Below the pieces are notes generated by a model that worked only from the letters and a program-made list of their open reading frames with translations, had not been told where the DNA came from and made no database searches. Positions 6,833-13,362 of a stretch of 17,148 bases of DNA are shown here, piece by piece. The position numbers and the translations under genes were made by a program. How positions within the stretch are numbered: position 1 is the first letter of the stretch; the number at the start of each line of letters is the position of its first letter. Location of the stretch: the NCBI GenBank assembly GCA_018817905.1, contig JAHISS010000021.1, forward strand, positions 1-17,148, in the 5' to 3' direction. This DNA is from Nanobdellota archaeon (GTDB lineage Archaea; Nanobdellota; Nanobdellia; Pacearchaeales; GW2011-AR1).

Positions 6833-7203
6833 TATTTTATCCACCCGCATTGCCCGGAAATGCAAACGCACTCTCCTTCAAAAGTTGATTCAGTAAAATG
6901 ATCTGCCTTTTCTCTATTTACACAACCAGTTATCGTAACAAAAAAATCATCGTAGTTTTTATCTGCTCCGAGGATGCCAAACAGCTCTGGGGAATCCATG
7001 CCCCTCTCAGCTTCACCATAACTACAATCTTCCTTAACTTCGCATCTTAATAAATTCATACGGCCGACTTCTTCCATTCTGATATTGACCTGTCCTTGAA
7101 CAAATATCATCCCGACTTTATACAAAACAATCGGCAAAGCAATAGCATAAACAATCAACAAACCAATCAGTATCCACTGAATTATTTCATTTGCTTTTCC
7201 CAT
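6832..7203 (-). CDS. membrane-anchored Cys-containing protein (hydrogenase operon)
   Basis: The protein has 123 aa from ATG 7203. One hydrophobic segment (residues about 9-34, IIQWILIGLLIVYAIALPIV and onward) is followed by a soluble domain with six cysteines (LRCEVKEDC, TGCVN, GECVCISGQC). Other starts are possible at 7209 (ATG) and 7221 (TTG). ATG 7203 is favoured because GGAGG lies 7 nt before it and because it forms a TGATG overlap with the reductase stop. The family is not recognised. Whether the Cys face outside or inside is unclear; a short cytoplasmic N-terminus would put them outside. Position between the reductase and small subunit suggests a membrane-tethering or electron-transfer partner, unproven. 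Confidence 0.7.
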   Translation of the reverse strand: MGKANEIIQWILIGLLIVYAIALPIVLYKVGMIFVQGQVNIRMEEVGRMNLLRCEVKEDCSYGEAERGMDSPELFGILGADKNYDDFFVTITGCVNREKADHFTESTFEGECVCISGQCGWIK

Positions 7204-7868
7204 CACCATTCCTCCCCCCAAATCTGCTTCTTCCCAAAACCAATTTCCCCTAACTTCGCCCGCGTCGCCTCAACCATTGCCGGCGGCCCGCAAAGATAAA
7301 CCTCTTTCCCAGAAGCACTTCCAATTATCTTCTCCAAATGTCCTGTAACTCTTCCCTTCAAACCCTTCCAACTTTTCCCAGCCCGCGAACAGCAAGCTAA
7401 ATAATCAAAATTCTTATACTTCTTCTTCAACTCCTTCCAAAAATCTTCAAAATAAAAATCATGCCTAAAACCAAAAATCAATTTCACCTTCTTGTCCTTA
7501 AACTTTTCCAACGCCTCAACAATCATCCCTCGAAAAGGCGCAACTCCTGTCCCAGCAGCAATAAAAACAATCTCTTTCGCATCTGTATCGCGAATCATAA
7601 AACTCCCAAACGGCCCTTCAATTTCAAAACCCTCTCCTTTTTTCATCTTCTCAAGCTTCGGCGTTATCTGCCCACCCAGATGAGCACTAATCAAAAAATC
7701 AATCGTCTTCTCCCCCTGAAAAGACGCAATAGAAAACGGCTTCTCAACCCCCCCGACCTTAACCATAACAAACTGCCCCGCATTAAACTTCAACTCCTTC
7801 TCCGGCATAACCTTCATAAAAAAGTTATTCTCCTGGAATCGCTCAACACTCTCAACAACAACCTTCAT
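7203..7868 (-). CDS. FAD/NAD(P)-binding reductase subunit (ferredoxin-NADP reductase family)
   Basis: The 221-aa protein has an N-terminal flavin domain with KPFSIAS (43-49, in the place of RxYS) and GPFGSF (85-90). It is followed by a nucleotide domain with AAGTGVAPFRG (104-114) and YLCGPPAMV (191-199). This is the layout of the gamma subunits of group 3b hydrogenases and of PyrK-like reductases, which move electrons between NAD(P)H and the enzyme. It stops about 20 residues after CGPP. The C-terminal cysteine cluster for a [2Fe-2S] centre that many relatives carry is absent. It is the first gene of the operon, with a TATA-like element 21-31 nt upstream, and it is divergent from the HypC-HydE gene. 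NADH or NADPH preference cannot be read. Confidence 0.85.
   Translation of the reverse strand: MKVVVESVERFQENNFFMKVMPEKELKFNAGQFVMVKVGGVEKPFSIASFQGEKTIDFLISAHLGGQITPKLEKMKKGEGFEIEGPFGSFMIRDTDAKEIVFIAAGTGVAPFRGMIVEALEKFKDKKVKLIFGFRHDFYFEDFWKELKKKYKNFDYLACCSRAGKSWKGLKGRVTGHLEKIIGSASGKEVYLCGPPAMVEATRAKLGEIGFGKKQIWGEEW
7211..7216 (-). promoter_or_regulatory. Shine-Dalgarno site deciding the start at 7203
   Basis: The minus strand reads GGGGGGAGGAATGGTGATG. The GGAGG core is 7 nt from the ATG at 7203 but only 1 nt from the ATG at 7209, so the former is the likely start. Confidence 0.55.
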
Positions 7869-7958
7869 CTCAATATCTAAACAAACCAGTTTTTATTTGT
7901 TTTGTTACAAATAATCGTCAATCAAAAACTATAATAAATCCCTCTCTCTCCCAATGTG
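7869..7958. promoter_or_regulatory. divergent promoter of the hydrogenase operon and the hydE-hydG unit
   Basis: A 90-nt spacer. CTATAATAAAT (7929-7939) lies 20-30 nt before the plus-strand ATG at 7959. On the minus strand CAAATAAAAAC (7889-7899) lies 21-31 nt before the ATG at 7868. Both fit leaderless archaeal transcription. Structural and maturation genes could thus be controlled together from one short region; no operator repeat stands out. Confidence 0.55.
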
Positions 7959-9257
7959 ATGTGCTACGCAATCCCTGGGAAAATCGTCGAACTCAAAGGT
8001 AAAATCGCAGTCATTGACTACTTCGGCGAACACAAAAACGCCCTAAACGAATTCGTAAACGCCCAAGTCGGAGACTACGTTTATGCCCAAGGTGGAATCC
8101 TGGTAGACAAAATAGACGAAGATGACGCCATCCCTATCCTAAGTTTCTGGAAAGACCGTTTCGCAGAGCTAAAAAAAATAGACAATAAAATATCAAAAAT
8201 AGAAACATCAAAACCTAAAAACGAGTTTGAAGAAATAATCCAAAAAGCCCAGCAAGGAAATCTACTTCAAAAACAAGAAGCACTAACCCTGCTAAAAACA
8301 AACGAACCTGAAAAACTCAAACTCCTCTACAAAACAGCAAACTCTCTCAGACAAAAAAATCTGGAAAACGCCTGTTGCGTCCACGGCATCATTGAATTCT
8401 CAAACTATTGCAGAAACAACTGCACCTACTGCGGAATCCGTTCAGACAATAAAGAATTAAAAAGATACAAAATGTCTCCAGATGAAATCGTCGAAGCTGC
8501 TGTCCATGCAGTAAAAGAACTGGGTTTCAAAGCCCTTGTTCTCCAATCCGGCGAAGACACGTCTTACACAACAAAAGATTTAGTCGCAATAATAAAAAAA
8601 ATAAAACAACAATGCGGCGTCCTTTTATCAATGAGCGTCGGGCAAAGAAGCCAGAACTGCTACAAAGAAATGTACGATGCCGGAGCCCGCGGCGTTTTAC
8701 TAAGATTCGAAACCTCAAATCAAGAGTTATACAAAAAATTTCACAAAGGCCCAAAAGCAAATTTCCAAGAAAGAATAGACCTCTTAAAATATCTAAACAA
8801 ACTCGGCTACATCATAGCAACAGGTTCTATAATTGGCTTCCCAAACCAAACAGAGGAAGATATTCTCAACGACATCTTATTAACAAAATCTCTAAACGCA
8901 GAAATGTATTCCTTTGGTCCACTAATTCCTCATCCGCAAACCCCTTTAAAAAATACAGAATTATCTGACATCGACACCATCTTAAAGGTTCTTGCTGTAA
9001 GTAGATTTATTGATCCAAACTCCAAAATATTAGTTACAACAGCCTTAGAAACCTTAGATAAAGATTCTGGAAAACAAAGGGGTCTTTTGGCCGGTGCAAA
9101 CTCGCTAATGATTAATGTGACGCCAAGCAGATTCAGGAAACAATACACTTTATATCCTGGAAGACCCGATAGAGACAAAGAAATAACTAAAAATATTGAA
9201 GAAACATTAAAATTACTTTACTCACTCGGCCGCGCGCCAACAGATTTAGGAATTTAA
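7959..9257 (+). CDS. hypC-hydE: HypC-HydE fusion: hydrogenase chaperone domain joined to radical-SAM maturase
   Basis: Residues 1-75 are a HypC/HupF domain: MCYAIPGKIVEL at the start with the essential Cys2, VGDYV at 37-41, and KIDEDDAIPIL at 51-61. The conserved His of the VHxGFA motif is Gln44 here (AQGGI). After a charged linker, residues about 85-432 are HydE. The radical-SAM motif is CRNNCTYC (Cys151, Cys155, Cys158), with SVGQRS, GSIIGFPNQTEEDILND and ending VTPSRFRKQYTLYPGR. HydE normally processes the HydG iron-CO-CN product for the [FeFe] cofactor; HypC carries Fe(CN)2CO for the [NiFe] site. ATG 7959 is preferred to GTG 7956 because it puts Cys at position 2. PylB is a relative, but the match and the hydG neighbour favour HydE. 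Confidence 0.9.
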   Translation: MCYAIPGKIVELKGKIAVIDYFGEHKNALNEFVNAQVGDYVYAQGGILVDKIDEDDAIPILSFWKDRFAELKKIDNKISKIETSKPKNEFEEIIQKAQQGNLLQKQEALTLLKTNEPEKLKLLYKTANSLRQKNLENACCVHGIIEFSNYCRNNCTYCGIRSDNKELKRYKMSPDEIVEAAVHAVKELGFKALVLQSGEDTSYTTKDLVAIIKKIKQQCGVLLSMSVGQRSQNCYKEMYDAGARGVLLRFETSNQELYKKFHKGPKANFQERIDLLKYLNKLGYIIATGSIIGFPNQTEEDILNDILLTKSLNAEMYSFGPLIPHPQTPLKNTELSDIDTILKVLAVSRFIDPNSKILVTTALETLDKDSGKQRGLLAGANSLMINVTPSRFRKQYTLYPGRPDRDKEITKNIEETLKLLYSLGRAPTDLGI

Positions 9258-9258
9258 A

Positions 9259-10635
9259 ATGCAAAACATGAAAGAAGTAATCAACGAACAAAATATCAAT
9301 AAAATCTTAGAAAAAACAATATCTCCTTCTCCAGACGTAGTTAAAAAAATCTTAGAAAAAGCCCTAAAAAAAGAAGGCCTCACCTTGCAGGAAACAGGTT
9401 ATTTACTAAACACCGAAGATGAAGAACTAATAGGAAAAATGTTTCAAACATCTAATAAAATCAAAGACGAAATCTACGGAGAGCGGTTAGTCCTCTTTGC
9501 CCCATTCTACGTCTCTAATTTTTGTGTCAACGATTGCAAATACTGCGGCTTCCATTGCAGCAATCCAGAGAAAAGAAAAAAATTAACTCTTGAAGAAGTT
9601 AAAGACCAGGTAAAAATATTAGAACGCATGGGACACAAAAGATTGCTTCTCGAATTCGGCGAAGACCCTGCTGAAAACCCAATTAACTACATTGTGGACG
9701 TAATAAAAACAATCTACAACACCAAAGTAGGAAACGGAGAAATAAGAAGAGTAAACGTAAACATCGCAGCTGCAACTGTCGAAGATTATAAAAAACTCAA
9801 AGAAGCCGGAATCGGCACATATCAATTATTTCAGGAAACCTATCACCAAGAAACATACAAAGAGGTCCACAAAGGCCCAAAGTCAGACTACGAAAGGCAG
9901 CTATTCGCTCATGATAGAGCAATGCAAGCCGGACTAAACGACGTTGGCCTCGGAGTTCTATTCGGCTTATACAATTACAAATTCGAAGTCCTTGCATTAT
10001 TATCTCACTCAGAATACTTAGAAAAAAAATACAACGTGGGCCCGCACACAATTTCAGTTCCAAGATTCCAGCCAGCCGCAACAGTAAATACAAATTTTCC
10101 GCATGAAGTAAGTGAAGACCAATTACTCAAAATAATCTCAATCTTAAGAATGGCTGTTCCATACACCGGACTGATAATCACAACTCGCGAAAAGCCAGAG
10201 ACGCGGGCAAAGGCATTCGACATTGGAATATCTCAAACAAGTGCAGCATCTAGCACATCACCCGGCGGCTACGGAAAAGAAAAAGCATTAGAACAATTCT
10301 CGTTACAAGACTCCCGCGACATGGACCAAATCCTGAAATCAATTCTCAACCAAAACTTACTGCCAAGCTATTGCACCGCCTGCTATAGATTAAACCGCAC
10401 AGGCGAAACAATCATGAAACTAATAAAAACCGGCAAAATCCATGAACTCTGCCGGCCAAACGCAATCCTAACTTTCAAAGAATATCTGGAAGACTACGCT
10501 TCTCAAGACGTTAAAGAACTCGGCGTAAAGGTAATTCAAAAATACCTTGAAAAAATCTCAGATGACCAAATTAAGAAAAAAACCCTCGCCAAATTGAAAA
10601 GAATAGAAAACGGAGAAAGAGATTTATATTTTTAA
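9259..10635 (+). CDS. hydG: HydG, tyrosine lyase of [FeFe]-hydrogenase maturation
   Basis: The protein has 458 aa. The radical-SAM cluster motif is CVNDCKYC (Cys89, Cys93, Cys96). The C-terminal auxiliary-cluster motif is Cys372-x2-Cys375-x22-Cys398, diagnostic for HydG as opposed to ThiH. GPHTISVPR (His263) matches the segment holding the His that binds the extra iron of the auxiliary site. HydG cleaves tyrosine with SAM to p-cresol and dehydroglycine, then to CO and cyanide, building an Fe(CO)2(CN)-cysteine unit. It begins 1 nt after the HypC-HydE stop, so the two form one unit. No HydF or [FeFe] hydrogenase gene follows. It converges with the truncated hypC, 1 nt apart. Confidence 0.95.
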   Translation: MQNMKEVINEQNINKILEKTISPSPDVVKKILEKALKKEGLTLQETGYLLNTEDEELIGKMFQTSNKIKDEIYGERLVLFAPFYVSNFCVNDCKYCGFHCSNPEKRKKLTLEEVKDQVKILERMGHKRLLLEFGEDPAENPINYIVDVIKTIYNTKVGNGEIRRVNVNIAAATVEDYKKLKEAGIGTYQLFQETYHQETYKEVHKGPKSDYERQLFAHDRAMQAGLNDVGLGVLFGLYNYKFEVLALLSHSEYLEKKYNVGPHTISVPRFQPAATVNTNFPHEVSEDQLLKIISILRMAVPYTGLIITTREKPETRAKAFDIGISQTSAASSTSPGGYGKEKALEQFSLQDSRDMDQILKSILNQNLLPSYCTACYRLNRTGETIMKLIKTGKIHELCRPNAILTFKEYLEDYASQDVKELGVKVIQKYLEKISDDQIKKKTLAKLKRIENGERDLYF

Positions 10636-10636
10636 T

Positions 10637-10753
10637 TCACCCAACCCCAAAATCTCCCTCAACAATCCTCGCCTCCCTCTTCTCCGAGCCGTAATCCCAA
10701 GTGGTAACATCGCCTTCAATTTTTATTATCCTTCCAGGAATTGTTAAACACAT
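10637..10753 (-). CDS. hypC: truncated second HypC (38 aa)
   Basis: The minus strand reads MCLTIPGRIIKIEGDVTTWD, then YGSEKREARIVEGDFGVG and TGA. MCLxIPG and the WDYG...KRE stretch are typical of the first half of HypC, including Cys2. A normal HypC is about 75 aa and continues GDYVxVHxGFA plus a helix; here a stop falls exactly where GDYV is expected. TATA-like sequence (GGTATTTAAT on the plus strand, 10773-10782) lies 20-29 nt upstream, so it may still be transcribed. It is either a pseudogene relic left after the HypC-HydE fusion took over, or a minimal form. No frame continues the domain downstream. Confidence 0.75.
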   Translation of the reverse strand: MCLTIPGRIIKIEGDVTTWDYGSEKREARIVEGDFGVG

Positions 10754-10847
10754 TTTATTCAATAAAGGAACAGGTATTTAATTTTTATGATATAAAAAAC
10801 AAACAAGCCAAAGATAAATATTTAAACTATAGACAACTTAATTTATC
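10754..10847. promoter_or_regulatory. divergent promoter of the truncated hypC and the lipoprotein
   Basis: AAATATTTAAAC (10816-10827) is a TATA-like element 21-32 nt before the lipoprotein ATG. TAAATACC on the minus strand (10773-10780) does the same for hypC. No further motif is seen. Confidence 0.45.
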
Positions 10848-11114
10848 ATGAAAACAACAGGAACATTACTTGTCGCGGGCGCCTTGCTTTTTTTAAGCGG
10901 GGGCTGTGTCGAAGGAAGAAGGAGAACTATCCATTACTCACCAGACAGAACAACAAATTATCATCAACCCGGAAAAGGAACTTACCGCGATAGTCGCGCA
11001 CCAAGAGACTCCCGCGAACATTTTGCACCCCGGCACGAACAGCATTATACACAACCACGCCATATGAACAATCAACCAAACAGACCGACCCAACCCCCAC
11101 ACCACAGACGTTAA
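10848..11114 (+). CDS. small His-rich lipoprotein
   Basis: The protein has 88 aa. Residues 1-20 form a lipoprotein-type signal (MKTTGTLLVAGALLFLSGGC) with lipobox-like SGGC, so Cys20 would be lipidated and the rest exported. The mature part is disordered-looking, rich in Arg, Pro, Gln and His: eight His in about 68 residues, with PHHRR at the end, and two RDSR stretches. The family is not recognised. Its place between hypC and hypA makes a metal-binding role (nickel would be attractive) thinkable, but composition alone does not show it. It converges with hypA, 5 nt between the stops. Confidence 0.7.
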   Translation: MKTTGTLLVAGALLFLSGGCVEGRRRTIHYSPDRTTNYHQPGKGTYRDSRAPRDSREHFAPRHEQHYTQPRHMNNQPNRPTQPPHHRR

Positions 11115-11119
11115 TCGCC

Positions 11120-11446
11120 CTACCCAACCCCAACAATCTTTATCTCCCCGCCTTCTAAAACACTCATGCTCTTACCCGAAGCACCACAGTCAGGACAATT
11201 AAAAACACAATAACCATGTCCTCTGTCAACAATCCGCGCCCGTCCTTCAAACCCACAAGAACATTTAATCTTACTTTCCACAAAACCAACTTCAACTTCC
11301 CAGTCAACCATCTGCTTCAACGCCTCCTCAACTTCCTTCGCGCTGATTTCAGCAAGCTCGCCGACTTCAACCTTCAAAGCCCGAACATCTTCCTTCTGCC
11401 GCTTCGCCTCTTCAATTATCCGGTTCGCCACCGCAATTTCATGCAT
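11120..11446 (-). CDS. hypA: HypA, nickel-insertion accessory protein for [NiFe] hydrogenase
   Basis: The protein has 108 aa. It starts MHEIAVANRIIEEA with His2, the N-terminal nickel ligand of HypA. The middle carries the conserved LKVEVGELAEIS region. A zinc site follows: KCSCGFEG (Cys62, Cys64) and FNCPDCG (Cys84, Cys87), with an additional Cys80. The first half of the zinc site is C-x-C, not the textbook CxxC. HypA with HypB delivers nickel to the large subunit after the Fe(CN)2CO part is installed; hypB is not in the window. Its presence shows the [NiFe] enzyme is meant to be nickel-loaded. It ends -GVG, as do the small subunit and the truncated HypC. Confidence 0.93.
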   Translation of the reverse strand: MHEIAVANRIIEEAKRQKEDVRALKVEVGELAEISAKEVEEALKQMVDWEVEVGFVESKIKCSCGFEGRARIVDRGHGYCVFNCPDCGASGKSMSVLEGGEIKIVGVG

Positions 11447-11733
11447 GTTTTTCCTAACTAAGAGATTTATTTAAACTTTCCCCATCTAAAAATACTAAAG
11501 CATATAATTTTAACAGCAAGATTATTTTTCCACCCCACCCCCACAGTCACGCAGAGCGTTAATAAAAACAATACTCCACATCAAAGCGTTTCCGCATAAT
11601 CATTATCGAGTTAATTTTGTGAGCGCAGCGATTACGAATTGGGCTATTGTTTGGTTGTATCTAAAAATTAAACACGAACTAATTTTTGTATACTGCGCAA
11701 TCTAAAAAATACCATCCTACGCTGTCTTTTTCA
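11447..11733. other. intergenic region, no gene seen
   Basis: This spacer of 287 nt lies between the hypA start and the stop of the OB-fold gene. No reading frame of credible composition was found on either strand. It holds pyrimidine-rich runs near 11530 and a moderately GC-rich patch (11580-11645, with GAGCGCAGCGATTACG). I could not assign that patch to an RNA family. Confidence 0.5.
11663..11687 (-). terminator. possible terminator hairpin after the OB-fold gene
   Basis: AAAAATTA and TAATTTTT form a perfect 8-bp stem with a 9-nt loop, 47 nt beyond the OB-fold gene's stop. The descending arm gives a U5 run. The stem is A/T only, so stability is low. Confidence 0.3.
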
Positions 11734-12054
11734 TTAATCATCAAAATAAATTTCCAAAACACTAACCTGTTTCTTCCCATCGTACTCGTTGACAACTCCA
11801 ACAACTCTAACTTCATTTCCAACAAAACCCCCAACACCCTCGCAAACCAACTCAATCCCGCCGTCCAAAACCAAAACCTTATTATCCCCATAAATAATTT
11901 TCTCACTTACAACCTCTCCAACAACTTCAACTCGCGTATTCAATTCCAAATCTTCCAAGTCCTCGTAACCAATTACACTTACAGGTTTCTGGCTCAACAG
12001 CAAAACCAAAACAAACATTCCCAGTATCGCAATAACAAACGCAAACCTTCTCAT
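11734..12054 (-). CDS. membrane-anchored OB-fold-like protein
   Basis: The protein has 106 aa. Residues 4-21 are one N-terminal hydrophobic segment (FAFVIAILGMFVLVLLL). A beta-rich domain follows: TRVEVVGEVVSEKIIYGDNKV, LVLDGGIEL and NEVRVVGVVNEYDGKKQVSV. This strand pattern (V-x-GEV ... G-x-V-x-VxGxVxxYxGxxQ) is that of small OB-fold domains of the tRNA-anticodon/ssDNA-binding kind, here tethered to the membrane. Similar anchored OB proteins are common in archaea and their role is unclear. It is divergent from the tyrosyl-tRNA synthetase with 50 nt between starts. Confidence 0.7.
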   Translation of the reverse strand: MRRFAFVIAILGMFVLVLLLSQKPVSVIGYEDLEDLELNTRVEVVGEVVSEKIIYGDNKVLVLDGGIELVCEGVGGFVGNEVRVVGVVNEYDGKKQVSVLEIYFDD

Positions 12055-12074
12055 GCGTTATAAAAGAACAAAAC

Positions 12075-12084
12075 CTTTATATCC
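12075..12084 (+). promoter_or_regulatory. TATA-like box of the tyrosyl-tRNA synthetase gene
   Basis: CTTTATATCC lies 21-30 nt before the ATG at 12105, consistent with a leaderless or nearly leaderless transcript. Confidence 0.45.
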
Positions 12085-12104
12085 ATTATCTAACTCAACT
12101 ATCT

Positions 12105-13118
12105 ATGAACAACCAGGAAAAATTCGAACTAATAACAAGAAACTTACAAGAAGTAATAGAAAAAGAAGATCTGAAAGACTTGCTCGCCAAGAAAAAAAAT
12201 CCCACTGTCTACTGGGGCACAATGACCACCGGCTCCCCGCACATTTCTTATTACTTCCCGCTGCTAAAACTGGCGGACTTCCTAAAAGCCGGACTCAAGG
12301 TCAAAATACTAATCGCCGACCTTCACGCTGCCTTAGACGGAATCCCTTGGGGAATCCTAAAAAAACGAGAAAACTACTACACCGAACTAATCAAAGAAAT
12401 GCTAAAGTCAATCAACATTTCCCTAGCTAAACTCGAATTCGTTAAAGGTTCAACCTTCCAACTAAAACCAAAATATTTTGAAGATGTTCTGAAGATGAGC
12501 ATGGTTGCCTCAATCCACGACACTACTCGCGCCGCCTCAGAAGTCGTAAAAATGACCGAGAATCCAAAACTGGGAAACCTAATCTATCCAATAATGCAAG
12601 CACTAGACGAGCAATATCTCGATGCCGACATTCAATTCGGTGGCTTAGACCAAAGAAAAATCCTAGTCTTTGCCCGCGAATTTCTTCCAAAAATAAACTA
12701 CAGCCCAAGAATCGAACTAATGAACCCAATGATCCCAGGCCTGACGGGCGAAAAAATGTCCTCCAGCATAGAAGGAAGCAAAATAGACATGCTAGACGAC
12801 GAACCAACAATCTCGAAAAAAATAAACAAAGCCCACTGCGCCGAAGGCGAACCGAATAACGGTCTAATGGGTTTCCTAAAGTACGTAATCTTCGTATTGA
12901 AACAAGATCAAAAAAAGAAATTCACAATTTCCCGTCCAGACAAATTCGGCGGCAACATTTCTTATGAAACATACGAAAAACTCGAATCAGATTTCACAAA
13001 CAAAAAGCTCCACCCAATGGATCTCAAACAAGCCATCGCCAAAGAACTCAACCTTTTACTAAAACCAATCCAAGAAAACAAAAAACTCAAAAAACTACAC
13101 AAGAGCGCTTACAAATAA
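12105..13118 (+). CDS. tyrS: tyrosyl-tRNA synthetase, eukaryote-like
   Basis: The 337-aa class I synthetase joins tyrosine to tRNA-Tyr. The ATP-binding HIGH region is TTGSPHISYYF (41-51), the KMSKS loop is GEKMSSS (215-221), and YWG (36-38) lies at the tyrosine pocket entry. Catalytic-domain landmarks are ADLHAALD (71-78), YPIMQALDEQYLDADIQFGGLDQRK (161-185) and the C-terminal HPMDLK, which suits anticodon recognition. YWGTxTTGxPH, KLADFLKAG and FGGLDQRK resemble the human cytoplasmic enzyme more than the Methanocaldococcus one (YIGFEPSGxIH). Length is that of the archaeal/eukaryotic core without extensions. A small membrane protein starts 1 nt after the stop. Confidence 0.95.
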   Translation: MNNQEKFELITRNLQEVIEKEDLKDLLAKKKNPTVYWGTMTTGSPHISYYFPLLKLADFLKAGLKVKILIADLHAALDGIPWGILKKRENYYTELIKEMLKSINISLAKLEFVKGSTFQLKPKYFEDVLKMSMVASIHDTTRAASEVVKMTENPKLGNLIYPIMQALDEQYLDADIQFGGLDQRKILVFAREFLPKINYSPRIELMNPMIPGLTGEKMSSSIEGSKIDMLDDEPTISKKINKAHCAEGEPNNGLMGFLKYVIFVLKQDQKKKFTISRPDKFGGNISYETYEKLESDFTNKKLHPMDLKQAIAKELNLLLKPIQENKKLKKLHKSAYK

Positions 13119-13119
13119 A

Positions 13120-13320
13120 ATGAGAAATCAAGAATCACGACTCCAAGAACTAACAGGCACAAATCGGCCAGAAAAATCGGAATGGGAAGACCTGTCCCGA
13201 GGAGAGAAAGTATTTGCCGGATTATTGTACACAAATCTCGTCGTGGCCCCTGTAGTTAATGCAGTGCTCTACGCCGGAGTTATCTGCACTCTTGTTTACA
13301 TTGCAGCCAGCGGCAAATAA
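13120..13320 (+). CDS. small membrane protein (66 aa)
   Basis: The family is not recognised. A polar N-terminal half (residues 1-29, including EWEDLSRGEK) precedes one long hydrophobic stretch, about 31-63 (VFAGLLYTNLVVAPVV and onward). This could be one long or two short membrane segments. It begins 1 nt after the synthetase stop and so is probably co-transcribed and coupled with it. No functional link to tRNA charging is implied. Confidence 0.55.
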   Translation: MRNQESRLQELTGTNRPEKSEWEDLSRGEKVFAGLLYTNLVVAPVVNAVLYAGVICTLVYIAASGK

Positions 13321-13362
13321 AAAAACAACAAACCTTAAATACCATCCTAAAAACACTATTTT

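Noticed and set aside
7959..9257. Reading the radical-SAM half as PylB (pyrrolysine synthesis) and not HydE
   Set aside because: HydG directly downstream and the HydE-type CRxNCxYCGIR and TLYPG ends favour HydE; no other pyl gene is present.
9259..10635. Reading HydG as ThiH (thiamine synthesis)
   Set aside because: ThiH lacks the C-terminal CxxC-x22-C auxiliary-cluster motif that is intact here.
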